Below are positions 34,980 to 44,566 of a stretch of 64,000 nt of DNA, in pieces. The translations under genes were made by a program, and so were the position numbers. The notes under the pieces were generated by a model, which had not been told where the DNA came from, did not search any database, and worked only from the letters and a program-made list of their open reading frames with translations. Source of the DNA: Gammaproteobacteria bacterium (lineage in GTDB: Bacteria > Pseudomonadota > Gammaproteobacteria > Chromatiales > Chromatiaceae); contig JAJFJN010000019.1 in assembly GCA_021773975.1 (NCBI GenBank), forward strand, positions 1 to 64,000. Reading direction: 5' to 3'. Within the stretch, counting starts at the first letter, position 1, and every line of letters starts with the position of its first letter.

Positions 34980-35807
34980 CTAATCGATGATGACGTGCAG
35001 GCCGGAGATGCCTAATTGGGCAAGCTTTTCAGATAGGGTGTCAGCTTGATCTACATTGAGTAGTGGCCCGACCTGAACCCGAAATATTTCGTTGCCGTTG
35101 CTATAGGATTGTTTTACTCGGATTGAACGGTTCAGTGAGTTGGTCAGTCGATTAGCTAAACGATCTGCATTGAAACGGCTTGAAAAGGCACCGATTTGGA
35201 TGTACAGCCCGGGTTTCTTTCCACTTGCCCTTATCTGCCTTGGCTCAGGTGGGGCGGTTTCGCCAGAGTTAAGTGCCACAACCTCGACGATACCGGTGCC
35301 TTTTTTGAGAATATCCAGCTTGCTGGCGGCAGTATATGAGAGGTCAATAATACGATTGTTGTGGAAGGGTCCTCGATCATTGATCTTTACGATGATACTA
35401 CGACCATTCTCCAGATTTGTGACTTGTGCATAGGTTGGCAGTGGCAATGTTGTGTGGGCAGCGGTCATGCCATACATGTCATATGTTTCACCACTGCTGG
35501 TGCGTCGGCCATGAAATTTATTGCCATACCAGGAGGCAATACCACGCTCTATATGATCCTGGCTGGTGGATTTCACATAATAGCGTTTGCCCCTGACTAC
35601 ATATGATTTTGGATTGCCATAACGGCTGCGGGGTTCATCTTTAGGGGTGGCATTGGGGATGTGGCTTACATCAATCTTTCTATCTGGTGGTCCGTCATCG
35701 TCATCAATAACGGAGGGAATGATACTGCAACCGGAGAGAAAAGCAGCCAACAACAGCATAAATATCAGCTGGGTTTTGATTGATCCGACCGTCTGTCTCG
35801 TTTGCAT
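34980..35807 (-). CDS. rlpA: Septal ring lytic transglycosylase RlpA-like lipoprotein with SPOR domain
   Basis: 275 residues. The lipobox is LLLAAFLSGCS near residue 20. The double-psi beta-barrel RlpA domain is at about 90-175, with GIASWYGNKFHGRRTSSGE and the catalytic-type Asp in VKINDRGPFHNNRIIDLSYTA. The SPOR domain (about 200-275, IQIGAFSSRFNADRLANRL) binds denuded glycan strands at the septum. It cleaves naked glycan at division. Normally next to mltB; here they are separated by about 11 kb of other genes. Confidence 0.95.
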   Translation of the reverse strand: MQTRQTVGSIKTQLIFMLLLAAFLSGCSIIPSVIDDDDGPPDRKIDVSHIPNATPKDEPRSRYGNPKSYVVRGKRYYVKSTSQDHIERGIASWYGNKFHGRRTSSGETYDMYGMTAAHTTLPLPTYAQVTNLENGRSIIVKINDRGPFHNNRIIDLSYTAASKLDILKKGTGIVEVVALNSGETAPPEPRQIRASGKKPGLYIQIGAFSSRFNADRLANRLTNSLNRSIRVKQSYSNGNEIFRVQVGPLLNVDQADTLSEKLAQLGISGLHVIID

Positions 35808-36049
35808 CAGTTACTACCGTATCTCAATTTTCTGGCTTCTAAAGTCCAGAATGGTGGCTGGATAGCATTGATAACTATTAGTATTCAAGATCCGCAATCA
35901 ATTGCTATCCTTCGATAACATATGATCAGCATAGCATATTTGCTTTTTCTTAATTAAAACAGGTCAAACGATGCTTTTTTGGCAGTGCTCCATTCAAGCT
36001 ATGGAGAGGGACAGGCTAATGAGTGATCTCCCTATAAAAGCTTATCTAC

Positions 36050-36087
36050 TAAGAACAAAAAGCCGGACTCCTTACAGAATCCGGCTT
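36050..36087 (-). terminator. Terminator of the OmpA-like gene
   Basis: AGCCGGA (36061-36067) and TCCGGCT (36080-36086) form a seven-pair stem; on the minus strand it is followed by TTTTTGTTCTT. It lies 36 bp after the OmpA-like stop. The rest of 35808-36049 shows no gene. Confidence 0.85.
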
Positions 36088-36121
36088 CCGTCTGTCAGCT
36101 ATAAGAGCGATACCTTATAGG

Positions 36122-37036
36122 CTACTTCGTGTGAATCGCAACACGGCGATTTTTAGCGCGTCCACGCTTTGTTGAGTTGTCAGCAGCAGGGCTACTCTCA
36201 CCCATGCCTTTTGTCTGGACCGAAGAGGCTTTCACACCCCGACTAATCAGGTAATCAGCCGTAGCTTTGGCGCGGCGTTCTGACAGACCTTGGTTGTAGG
36301 CATCTGATCCCATGCTGTCGGTGTGCCCGATAACCTGCAGGTGCTCATCTCCTTTGCTTGCCTTTATCCGCTTTGCTACACCATCCAGCGCTTTTTTCAT
36401 ACCTGGTTTCAACACGGCCTTGTCAAAATCAAATTCATCATTCACCAGATCAATGGTGATATTCCGGATGATTTCACAGCCTTTGGAGTCAACCTTTGCG
36501 CCTCGTGGTGTGCTTGGGCATGCGTCTTTACTGTCAACAACCCCATCACCATCTGAATCCAGCTCACAACCATACCTGTCTACGGCTGCGCCTTTAGGTG
36601 TTCCAGGGCAACGATCCTTGCTATCCAGCACACCATCGCCATCGGAATCCTTATCCTGCTTTAGCTCACAACCATGAGAATCCACCTTGGCGCCTCTAGC
36701 TGTATCTGGGCACCGATCCTTGCTGTCAACCACGCCATCGCCATCTGAATCCAGCTCACAACCATCGGCATCAACCTTGGCGCCTCTTGGCGTGTTCGGA
36801 CACTTATCGCTGTCATCCGCAACGCCATCACCATCGGCATCTGCGATCGCATCGCCGCATTCAGGGCGCATCTCAGCTGTTGACCATTGATCCTTCCAAC
36901 ACTCACCAAATGAGTTCTTTACTACCTCATTTCTGGAGTCAACCCAATAAGCTGCCTGCACAGAGCTGACCATTCCGATCCCCATGCCTACCAGTAACGC
37001 TAGACCTACAATTCTTCCCGGCACTTTTTGTTCCAT
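36122..37036 (-). CDS. OmpA-family peptidoglycan-binding protein with thrombospondin type 3 repeats
   Basis: 304 residues. Signal peptide to about residue 29 (MVSSVQA). Four calcium-binding thrombospondin type 3-like repeats (DSDGDGVVDSKDRCPDTARG pattern) span about 65-185. An OmpA_C domain (about 195-304) has VIGHTDSMGSDAYNQGLSER and the Asp and Arg expected to bind meso-diaminopimelate. No eight-strand barrel is present, so it is a periplasmic spacer that holds peptidoglycan. It lies between rlpA and the eight-gene operon, divergently oriented, and may work with that operon as its wall anchor; that is inference. Confidence 0.92.
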   Translation of the reverse strand: MEQKVPGRIVGLALLVGMGIGMVSSVQAAYWVDSRNEVVKNSFGECWKDQWSTAEMRPECGDAIADADGDGVADDSDKCPNTPRGAKVDADGCELDSDGDGVVDSKDRCPDTARGAKVDSHGCELKQDKDSDGDGVLDSKDRCPGTPKGAAVDRYGCELDSDGDGVVDSKDACPSTPRGAKVDSKGCEIIRNITIDLVNDEFDFDKAVLKPGMKKALDGVAKRIKASKGDEHLQVIGHTDSMGSDAYNQGLSERRAKATADYLISRGVKASSVQTKGMGESSPAADNSTKRGRAKNRRVAIHTK

Positions 37037-37398
37037 GACAACTCCCCTTATAAATTAACTATAATCACACCCTCAGCAACCTACTCTGTTGCCATACTAA
37101 TTTAGTATATACATTCCTATTGGCATTTACAGCTACTGCTACCTGTATGCAAGATTTTTTCCTATTAGACCAGCACCCAATCTCATTGGACGCATTATTC
37201 GGTGCCAGGCACATACCTGGGTTATATTGAATCCCTCTATTGCCTTCCGGCAGCCTATTCTGGACTGCAGGACAAGCGCTTACAGGATGTTGATAAACAG
37301 CCTTTGCATGCTGATTGACGGCACGACTCGCCATCAAATGCAATCAGATACAGCTGAATTTGTAGCTCTATTGAATGTCGAATGCGTTAGAGGGAACA
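37037..37398. other. Divergent promoter region between the OmpA-like gene and the eight-gene operon
   Basis: About 360 bp without a supported gene; it must contain both promoters. No clear operator palindrome or known regulator box was recognised. Confidence 0.4.
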
Positions 37399-38274
37399 AT
37401 GATCAATAAGTTTTACAGTGTCTTTGTTTTTATTTGTGGGAGGGGCTTGTTTATCATGTTGCGTATATATTTATTGGTTTTGCTTCACTTAATTGTGACG
37501 CCCGTCAATGCGCAGCAGGCTGAAATGGATGCCTCTAGGGTACAACAACTGGAAGAGGCGATGGTAGATCTGCGTGTGACTGAAAATGCATGGCGGCGTA
37601 ATGACGCAGAGTTTCGTGCTATGCGTGAGCGGGCAGAGATATCTGAAACTGAGACGCGTGAGTTTGCCGCATTTGTTGCAGGACTGCAGCGCAGGGTATT
37701 TGAGGGGTGTCGAGCCGTGCGCGTATTAGGTGATGAACCCAGGCGTTACGGTATTGAATGTGCCTTATTGGCTGAACAACAACTCGAGCAACCTGATGGC
37801 CTGGGCCAGCCCTCAACTGCACTAACCGTGCAAGAGGAGGAGTCGCTGCTCATGGGCGAGCTGAATCGGTTGGAGAGTGTGCTGGATGGCATTCTTTTGC
37901 GTGAGCAGCAAGCATTGAAACAGCGACGACAGGGAGGTTCGCCCAGTGAAGGTATCTCTGGTGGAGACGGAAATAATGGCCAGCCTGCTGATGGTACAGG
38001 GTTTACAGTGGGCACCGGTGAGCCAGCGCAAGGATCCAGCAGTGGATCGTCCGATGCCGGGTCAGAGGCGGGTTCTATGGGTTCGGGCAGTGGTTCGACT
38101 GGGGCGAAGGGTGATAAGGTTAAGCGTGCAGATATCCCCGATGATGTTGGCACAGGCAGTGATGATGACATTGTGGCTCGGCAGCTGCGTGAGGCGGCGG
38201 AGTCGGAAACAGATCCGGTTTTGAGGGAGCAATTATGGGTCGAATACAGAAAATACAAAGCCTCAACCCACTAA
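37399..38274 (+). CDS. Operon gene 1: exported coiled-coil protein with Ser/Gly-rich linker
   Basis: Up to 291 residues; not a recognised family. ATG at 37399 has AGAGGGA upstream. ATG at 37456 would give a cleaner signal peptide, MLRIYLLVLLHLIVTPVNA before QQ. The mature N-terminal 120 residues are helical with heptad character (RVQQLEEAMVDLRVTENAWR). Residues about 185-245 are a Ser/Gly-rich linker, and the C-terminus DDDIVARQLREAAESETDPV followed by LREQLWVEYRKYK is a conserved-looking helix. The stop overlaps the next start as TAATG. It is likely periplasmic and the first gene of the envelope operon. Confidence 0.7.
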   Translation: MINKFYSVFVFICGRGLFIMLRIYLLVLLHLIVTPVNAQQAEMDASRVQQLEEAMVDLRVTENAWRRNDAEFRAMRERAEISETETREFAAFVAGLQRRVFEGCRAVRVLGDEPRRYGIECALLAEQQLEQPDGLGQPSTALTVQEEESLLMGELNRLESVLDGILLREQQALKQRRQGGSPSEGISGGDGNNGQPADGTGFTVGTGEPAQGSSSGSSDAGSEAGSMGSGSGSTGAKGDKVKRADIPDDVGTGSDDDIVARQLREAAESETDPVLREQLWVEYRKYKASTH

Positions 38275-39587
38275 TGGCGACGCTCAGGTTTTTTTTGCGC
38301 CTGCTTTGTATTGGGCTACTGTTAAGCGGCTGTGCAACATACCAGAAACATGACGTTGAGACGGAGACGGTCGCCCTGGATCGAGCGGTGTCTGACCTTC
38401 CTGAATCACAACTGCTTGATGTTAGGATTCAAACATTTGATCCAGGTGCGTTACCCGAATCAAAGGAAGAGGCGCGTGGTCTTTCATCGAATATTCGACA
38501 GGCTGAAGCGCTCTATATTCCTGCGCATCTCAAGACCACCCTACAGCAAACGGGTTACTGGGGGGCGGTGCGTGTTGTCCCCGCCGGAACCGTCGGAGCA
38601 GAGGTCTCTGTTACGGGGCGCATCGTCCAATCCGATGGTGAGGTGCTGGAAGTTGAAGTGGATGTCTACGATGCAACCGGTGCGCATTGGTTTAAGCGAT
38701 CTTATGGCAGTGTGGTTGATTCAGCGCTCTATGCCGAGTCGGCCAATCAGCAGCGCGAAGCCTTTCAGAACCTCTATACCCGTATAGCCAATGATTGTGC
38801 CGCCTATCGGCGCACACTCACACCCGAGCAGATCAAGGTCATCCGACAGGTAGCCGAGCTGCGGTTCGCCGCTGAGTTTGCACCCGACGCCTTTAATGGT
38901 TATCTGCAACAAACAGAGCAGGATGAGGGCAATGGCCTGTCCCGTTTTATGGCCGCACTGGCGCAAACAACGAACGCATCCGAACAGCAAAAAGAAAATC
39001 AAGAGCCACAACGTTATAGCCTTAATCGCCTGCCCGCGCAGGATGACCCTATGTTAGCGCGGGTGCAGCGGGTGCGTGAACGGGACTATCTGCTGGTCGA
39101 TACCCTGGATGGTCAATATGAACACCTCTATCGGGATATTGGCGGTGTCTACACTCAATGGCGTCAGTCCCGTATGGCGGAGACTGACATGATCCGCAAG
39201 ATAGAGTCAGAGGCAAATAAGCAGCGGGCAAAGGCGGCGATGCTGGTGATCGGCACCATTATTGTTGCCGCCGCTGTTGATAATAAACATTATACCCCTG
39301 CAACAAGTGTGTTGGCGGGTGGTCTGGTGGCCGTTGGCATCAATGAATTTATGAGGGCGGGAGATAAGGAGCAGGAAGCCGAGATGAACAAAGCGGCGCT
39401 GGAGGAGCTGGGCGCCTCCTTTAGTGCAGATGTGGAGCCGGTGGTGGTTGAGGTGGAAGGTAAAACGGTTGAGCTGACAGGCTCCGCCGATGCCATCTAC
39501 CAGCAATGGCGGGGTGTCCTTGAGCGGCTGCATGAGAAAGAGGCAGGGCAGTTGACTCCGACTCAATCCATTGATGATTCGATATGA
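38274..39587 (+). CDS. Operon gene 2: lipoprotein of unknown function
   Basis: 437 residues. The ATG at 38274 overlaps the preceding TAA, and MATLRFFLRLLCIGLLLSGC is a lipoprotein signal with lipobox LLSGC; the longer frame from 38235 is rejected. Residues about 60-170 (SNIRQAEALYIPAHLKTTL, VSVTGRIVQSDGEVLEVEVD) resemble the substrate-domain of secreted CsgG/GNA1162-like lipoproteins, but this is weak. Residues about 325-350 (AAMLVIGTIIVAAAVDN) are hydrophobic. Probably outer-membrane-anchored and facing the periplasm. Confidence 0.75.
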   Translation: MATLRFFLRLLCIGLLLSGCATYQKHDVETETVALDRAVSDLPESQLLDVRIQTFDPGALPESKEEARGLSSNIRQAEALYIPAHLKTTLQQTGYWGAVRVVPAGTVGAEVSVTGRIVQSDGEVLEVEVDVYDATGAHWFKRSYGSVVDSALYAESANQQREAFQNLYTRIANDCAAYRRTLTPEQIKVIRQVAELRFAAEFAPDAFNGYLQQTEQDEGNGLSRFMAALAQTTNASEQQKENQEPQRYSLNRLPAQDDPMLARVQRVRERDYLLVDTLDGQYEHLYRDIGGVYTQWRQSRMAETDMIRKIESEANKQRAKAAMLVIGTIIVAAAVDNKHYTPATSVLAGGLVAVGINEFMRAGDKEQEAEMNKAALEELGASFSADVEPVVVEVEGKTVELTGSADAIYQQWRGVLERLHEKEAGQLTPTQSIDDSI

Positions 39588-39638
39588 AGTTTGCTAAAAA
39601 ACCAGCGTTATTATCTTCGCATATCCAGTAACAGGTAC

Positions 39639-41129
39639 ATGTCAGGAAAACCCAATTTAACACCGCCACCCCTGGTGACCCCCTTTACCCCGGATCCTGC
39701 CGTGGCTCGTTTAAAGATTATCTCACTGGTGATCTTCTTTATGCTGGCATTTGGTGCAATTGGCGTTGTGGTGTTGCTGCCCGACAGGGTTGAGCCGCCA
39801 CTTGAAAAGCAGGCCATCACGGGCAAAGAGGGTGCTGCTGTTCCTCTACAGAAAGAGGAAGCGTCCGAATCAGAGGTGGTACAGGCAAGGGCGAAGATTG
39901 AAGCAGAGAAGCTACTGACTGAACTGCTGAATCAACAGGCCCAGCTGGAGGCTGATGGAGTCAGGATCTGGGGTGAGCGGCAGTTGGTTACCCGTTATCC
40001 AGAGGCGCTTGCCAAGCTGGCAGAGGCGGATGGATATTTTAACCGGCGTCAGTTTGATCTGAGCGTTGCGGGCTACCGTCAGACGCTCGCTCTGTTTAAA
40101 CAGCTTGCCTCCAGTCGCCCAAAGCGGCTGGAACTGTCACTACAGGCAGGTGCTGCCGCGCTTGAACAGCTGGATGATGCAGCCGCCAGGCAGGCGTATC
40201 AGATTGCGCTGGCTATTGATCCGTTGAATGCAGTGGCACAGAAAGGGCTGCAGCGGGGACAGCGTCTCCGGCAGGTGCTGGAGCGAGTGGAGCAGGGAGC
40301 GTTATTGGAATCCCGTGGCGAGCTTGAGGGCGCACGCGCAGCCTATGCGGAGGCTGCAGCCCTGGATGCTGAGTATGCTCCGGCGCGGAGACAGCTATTG
40401 CGTGTTGATGCCTTGCTTCTGGCACGGAATTACAGGCAGGCCATATCAAAGGCTCTGCTGGCACTGGAGCAGCAAAACTATGCCGTGGCACACAGCAGTC
40501 TTGCCCGTGCCCGTCAGCTAAAGCCGGGTGCAGTGGAGGTTGCTGAAGTTGAGCGGCGTCTGTCAGCCGCCCGACAGAATGATGAGCTTGAGCGTCTGCG
40601 CCAGCAGGCACTACAGTATGAGCAGAGTGAAAAGTGGGAGCAGGCAATAGCAACGTATGATGCCGTCCTGCACATTGATAAAACTGCCGTATTTGCATTG
40701 GATGGCAGGCCACGCGCCAAGCGATTTCATGAGTTATATCAGCAGTTTGATCATTATCTTTCGCAGCCTGAACGGCTGCAGTCCGAAAAGCCACTGGCGC
40801 ATGCCCAGTCGCTGCTGGATGCGGCAGCGGCAGTGAGCGAGGCCGGCCCACTGTTGCGCAGTAAAGCTGATCAGCTGCGCCAATCAATAACGGCATCGAA
40901 AAGAGCGGTTCTGGTTGTACTGCGCTCTGATGAGCAAACGGATGTCACTCTCTATCGGGTTGGGCAGGTGGGGCGTTTCAGCGAGCATCGCCTGCTGCTG
41001 CGGCCAGGAAGTTATACAGCCGTTGGCATCCGCGCGGGTTATCGTGATGTGCGCGTGACATTTACTGTCCCGCTGTCGGGATCGGCAGCAGAGATGAGTA
41101 TCCTGATCCGCTGTGAGGAACCCATTTGA
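39639..41129 (+). CDS. Operon gene 3: membrane-anchored TPR-like protein
   Basis: About 496 residues. One membrane helix near residue 25-48 (IISLVIFFMLAFGAIGVVVLL) is followed by a helical, alanine/glutamate-rich region with TPR-like units (ARQAYQIALAIDPLNAVAQK, AAYAEAAALDAEYAPARRQL, QAIATYDAVLHIDKTAVFA). The last 80 residues are beta-rich (AVLVVLRSDEQTDVTLYRVG) and resemble a PEGA-like domain. Start: ATG at 39639 with AGG upstream; a TTG at 39591 would add 16 residues. Its stop overlaps the next TTG start. Probably a periplasmic scaffold. Confidence 0.78.
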   Translation: MSGKPNLTPPPLVTPFTPDPAVARLKIISLVIFFMLAFGAIGVVVLLPDRVEPPLEKQAITGKEGAAVPLQKEEASESEVVQARAKIEAEKLLTELLNQQAQLEADGVRIWGERQLVTRYPEALAKLAEADGYFNRRQFDLSVAGYRQTLALFKQLASSRPKRLELSLQAGAAALEQLDDAAARQAYQIALAIDPLNAVAQKGLQRGQRLRQVLERVEQGALLESRGELEGARAAYAEAAALDAEYAPARRQLLRVDALLLARNYRQAISKALLALEQQNYAVAHSSLARARQLKPGAVEVAEVERRLSAARQNDELERLRQQALQYEQSEKWEQAIATYDAVLHIDKTAVFALDGRPRAKRFHELYQQFDHYLSQPERLQSEKPLAHAQSLLDAAAAVSEAGPLLRSKADQLRQSITASKRAVLVVLRSDEQTDVTLYRVGQVGRFSEHRLLLRPGSYTAVGIRAGYRDVRVTFTVPLSGSAAEMSILIRCEEPI

Positions 41130-43528
41130 CTGCCGTATTAAAAATTCAGGATGCCGATGGGATACGCGATTTTAGCGGATCGGACTTTCCGGTTGCCATT
41201 AGGGTCTCCGGGCAAGGGGGTATCCGGTTCGGTGGCGCAGCAGAATCCGCACCTGTGGCATGGCTTGGGTTTGAGCACGAACGGCTCTTTATTCAAGCTG
41301 AAGAGGGTGCTGTTGAAATTGGGCTGAATGGGGTATTGCTGACGCGATCCTCCTGGCTCACCGCAAAGGATGAGGTAAGGATTGCAAGCGCAACATACAG
41401 CCTGAAAACCGATGCTGGTATGCTCGTGCTTATTCTGGTTGAGCGGCCCAGCAATACTCAACCTGTCTCATTAAAACCGCTATCACCACCCCCATTTGAT
41501 ACTGCCATTATCAGCCCTTTACCCATTCAACCAAAGCATGCCCGCTGGCGCAGACTGCTGTTGGGGATGTTCATATTGCTGGTGCTCTGCGTGGTCTTTG
41601 TATTGGCCGCAGTGCCTGTCGATATCAGGGTTGAACCTGCGCCAGATAGCGTATCACTCAATGGCATGCCACCGCCGGTCATGGTTGGAGAGCGCTATCT
41701 TGTCTGGCCTGGCAGCTATCGGGTAGCAGCTGAAAAAACAGGCTATCGAAGGTTGGATGAGTTGATTGAAGTTGAGTTTGGTGCAATCTCCACCCTGCAA
41801 TATCAGCTGCGTAAGTTGCCGGGTCTGCTGAAAGTGACATCACCGCCGGTCAATAGTGCGGAGGTTTGGATTGATGGCAATCGGGTGGGTAGCACCCCGC
41901 TGGATATGCTAGAGGTTGAAGCTGGAGCACATGATCTGCGGGTCACGGCCGAGCGCTATCTACCCTATCAACAGGCGATCGATATTCAGGGGATGGGGGC
42001 GCAGCAATCCATTGAGGTTCTGCTCAAACCGGGCTGGGGCAGTTTGTTGGTGAATAGTGATCCGGATGGCGCTGATGTCTGGATGGATGGCGAGCTGGTT
42101 GGGCAGACACCGCTACAGTTTGAACCCATGCAGGGACAGCATCAGATAGAACTGCAAAAAACAGGCTGGAAAGCCGCATCCGCTGAAGTGCAGATTGCGC
42201 CCGGTGAGCAGATAGCGTTGCCCACCATCCGGCTACAGAAGATCGACGGCATCCTCGAACTGAAGACAGCCCCTGCGGGCGCCACCGTGCTATTGAACGG
42301 TCAGTTTCAGGGGGTTACCCCGCTGTCACTTGCGCTGGTGTCGGATCAGCCGCACCAGCTGCATCTCTCCAAAGCGGGCGCTATCAGCCTATTGCAAACG
42401 GTGCGTGTGGAGGGTGGCCAGCGCCAGGCGCTTGATATCGCATTGAAACCAGAATATGGCACGCTGTTTATTACCAGCTGGCCTGCCGATGCGGAGTTGA
42501 AGATTGATGCTGCGCTAAAAGGCCCGGCGACCGGGCGCTTTAAGCTAACCACCCGCGAGCACAGGATAGAGGTCACAAAGCCGGGGTATAAACCCTTTAC
42601 TACGGCGTTGACACCCAGTGCAGGGGTGGCGAAAAAGCTGCAGGTTCGCCTGCAAGGCATTAATGAAGTGAAGAGAGCAGAGGCCAAGCCCGCATCAAAA
42701 ACAGTGACCACAGCAGCGGGGCAGCGGTTACAGGTGATAGTGATAGATAAACCGGTTCGTTTCCAGATGGGGGCATCACGCCGCGAGGCGGGACGACGTG
42801 CCAATGAGCAACTGCATGAGGTGGCGTTGACTCGTGCCTACTACCTGAGTGAGAAGGAGGTGACGAATGGTCAGTTCCAGCAGTTCCGTCAGGCGCATGT
42901 TGTCGTGCCAGCAGTGCTGAATCTCCCGGTCACCTCGGTGAGTTGGGATGATGCAACACGCTATGTCAACTGGCTGAGTGAAAAGGAGGGATTGCCCCCT
43001 GCCTATACAGAGGAGCAAGGCCATATGTATGCCACTTCTCCGCTTACCAGTGGCTATCGGCTGCCAACCGAGGCGGAATGGGCCTTTGCTGCACGCTATG
43101 AAGGCGGGATGCGTACGGCGGGTAAGCCGTTGAAATACCCCTGGGAGGGCGGGTTGCCGCCACCGCCAAAGAGCGGCAATTATGCCGATCAACGTGCGGC
43201 CGGAAGCATTGCAATAACGGTGCAGGGATACAGCGATGGCTACCCGGCTGTTGCACCGGTTGGCCAGTTCCCCCCTAACAAGCTGGGGCTGTACGATCTG
43301 GGTGGCAATGTCGCTGAGTGGTGTCATGATTATTATGACCTGCGCCCTGCTGGCAGTGCAGCGGGGCAGCCTGACCCCACCGGCCCGACAACGGGCAGTT
43401 ATCATGTGGTTCGAGGCGCCAGCTGGCGTCATGGAAGTATCACGGAACTACGTCTCTCTTACCGGGATTATGCAGAGAAACCTCGTGATGACCTAGGCTT
43501 TAGGATTGCACGCTATGCAGAAAAATAA
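41126..43528 (+). CDS. Operon gene 4: PEGA-repeat membrane protein with C-terminal formylglycine-generating-enzyme (FGE) fold
   Basis: 800 residues starting at TTG (overlap TTGA with gene 3). N-terminal 110 residues form a small beta domain that may be FHA-like. One membrane helix is near 145-168 (MFILLVLCVVFVLAAVPV). Then come about five PEGA-type repeats (SPPVNSAEVWIDGNRVGSTP, SDPDGADVWMDGELVGQTP, TAPAGATVLLNGQFQGVTP) at roughly 170-520. Residues 538-799 are an FGE/SUMF1 domain: FQMGASRREAGRRANE, YYLSEKEVTNGQFQQF, YRLPTEAEWAFAARYEGG, DLGGNVAEWCHDYY and VVRGASWRHGS. The paired cysteines of active FGE are absent after RGASW, so it is probably a structural or binding fold. Confidence 0.88.
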   Translation: MTAVLKIQDADGIRDFSGSDFPVAIRVSGQGGIRFGGAAESAPVAWLGFEHERLFIQAEEGAVEIGLNGVLLTRSSWLTAKDEVRIASATYSLKTDAGMLVLILVERPSNTQPVSLKPLSPPPFDTAIISPLPIQPKHARWRRLLLGMFILLVLCVVFVLAAVPVDIRVEPAPDSVSLNGMPPPVMVGERYLVWPGSYRVAAEKTGYRRLDELIEVEFGAISTLQYQLRKLPGLLKVTSPPVNSAEVWIDGNRVGSTPLDMLEVEAGAHDLRVTAERYLPYQQAIDIQGMGAQQSIEVLLKPGWGSLLVNSDPDGADVWMDGELVGQTPLQFEPMQGQHQIELQKTGWKAASAEVQIAPGEQIALPTIRLQKIDGILELKTAPAGATVLLNGQFQGVTPLSLALVSDQPHQLHLSKAGAISLLQTVRVEGGQRQALDIALKPEYGTLFITSWPADAELKIDAALKGPATGRFKLTTREHRIEVTKPGYKPFTTALTPSAGVAKKLQVRLQGINEVKRAEAKPASKTVTTAAGQRLQVIVIDKPVRFQMGASRREAGRRANEQLHEVALTRAYYLSEKEVTNGQFQQFRQAHVVVPAVLNLPVTSVSWDDATRYVNWLSEKEGLPPAYTEEQGHMYATSPLTSGYRLPTEAEWAFAARYEGGMRTAGKPLKYPWEGGLPPPPKSGNYADQRAAGSIAITVQGYSDGYPAVAPVGQFPPNKLGLYDLGGNVAEWCHDYYDLRPAGSAAGQPDPTGPTTGSYHVVRGASWRHGSITELRLSYRDYAEKPRDDLGFRIARYAEK

Positions 43529-43757
43529 CCGAAATAAATGGCAAGGCATAGACTTTGTCTTGGCGTTGTTACTGATGGGGCAAGGGCTCTCTATTGCAGC
43601 CGAAGAGCAGGCGCAAAAAGAGCCGCTGCCAGCCGATCGCACGCCAGCAATGGAAGATAAGCGCGAGCCAAAAAAGCCACTAAAGGCACCACCTCCGTTT
43701 GTACCCACTGAAGAGATATCTGCTGATAACGCAGTATCGTTTCCCACTGATATCTGA
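43515..43757 (+). CDS. Operon gene 5: small secreted proline-rich protein
   Basis: 80 residues. Begins MQKNNRNKWQGIDFVLALLL, a plausible signal peptide or anchor ending near IAAEEQ. The rest is charged and proline-rich (KREPKKPLKAPPPFVPTEE). The ATG is inside the end of gene 4 (14 bp overlap), supporting co-translation. No known family; could be a mini-tether or spacer in the periplasm. The open frame alone would not be convincing without its operon position. Confidence 0.6.
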   Translation: MQKNNRNKWQGIDFVLALLLMGQGLSIAAEEQAQKEPLPADRTPAMEDKREPKKPLKAPPPFVPTEEISADNAVSFPTDI

Positions 43758-43767
43758 GATCCGGCTG

Positions 43768-44562
43768 ATGAGAAAAATATTTCCGATCGAGTTTGTCTAC
43801 CAGGTTTTCTCCCTGTTGATCGCCTTTATCATTGTGCATGCGATCTATGTGGCGGTGGTTCGGCCCAATGCCGATGCCTTTATTACGGCCGAAAATGCCC
43901 GTATGCAGATTGAGCCTGATACTGAACGGCAACGCTCCTACTATGTGGTAGTGCGTGATTATGAGCAGGAGACCTGTTTTGTACTGATGTTCTGGGCACT
44001 GGCCATCCTGGGCTTCAAAGGGACGATGACCTACCGGCAGCAGAGTCAGCTGGAGGATGACTTTATCGGCCTACCTGATGGGACCTTGATCTCGCCGCAA
44101 GAGACAGGTGATATCATTCGACGGCTGCAACAACTACCGGAAAAGCGAGGGAGCTGTCTGCTGCCACGGGTGTTGCTTGCGGCGCTGGAGCGCTTCTCGG
44201 TTACCCAAAATGTGCAGGACGCCTCTACCGTGGTGCACAACCACTGCGAGTCAGAGTCAGACCGGCTGGAGTCTGAACTTTCCATCATCCGCTATATCGC
44301 CTGGGCGATTCCCTCGGTGGGGTTTATCGGCACAGTGCGCGGCATTGGTGATGCACTGGCACAGGCCCATCGCGCTGTTGAGGGGGATATCAGCGGTGTT
44401 ACCCAGAGTCTTGGCGTTGCCTTCAACTCAACCTTCATCGCCCTGGTGATCAGCATAGTGCTGATGTTCTTTATCCACCAAATACAGCTGATGCAGGAGC
44501 GGCTGGTACTGGATACAGAACGCTATTGTGATAACTGGCTGATACGGCGGTTGAAAAACTAA
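43768..44562 (+). CDS. Operon gene 6: MotA/TolQ/ExbB-family proton channel protein
   Basis: 264 residues from ATG 43768 (longer frame to 43699 rejected; it would overlap gene 5). Membrane helices: VYQVFSLLIAFIIVHAIYV, CFVLMFWALAILGF, the pair around IAWAIPSVGFIGTVRGIGDA, and STFIALVISIVLMFFIHQI. PSVGFIGTVRGIGDAL and LGVAFNSTFIALV are the conserved MotA/TolQ/ExbB signature with the Pro and Thr of the proton path. Members form pentamers around a dimer of a partner with a single Asp-bearing helix. No classical ExbD, TolR or MotB is in the operon; the vWA proteins of genes 7 and 8 may take that place. Confidence 0.9.
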   Translation: MRKIFPIEFVYQVFSLLIAFIIVHAIYVAVVRPNADAFITAENARMQIEPDTERQRSYYVVVRDYEQETCFVLMFWALAILGFKGTMTYRQQSQLEDDFIGLPDGTLISPQETGDIIRRLQQLPEKRGSCLLPRVLLAALERFSVTQNVQDASTVVHNHCESESDRLESELSIIRYIAWAIPSVGFIGTVRGIGDALAQAHRAVEGDISGVTQSLGVAFNSTFIALVISIVLMFFIHQIQLMQERLVLDTERYCDNWLIRRLKN

Positions 44563-44566
44563 TCAA

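Noticed and set aside
40213-40896. Long minus-strand frame opposite operon gene 3
   Set aside because: It is a shadow of the GC-rich coding frame, rich in His/Pro/Ala without motifs, and lies inside a tightly packed operon.
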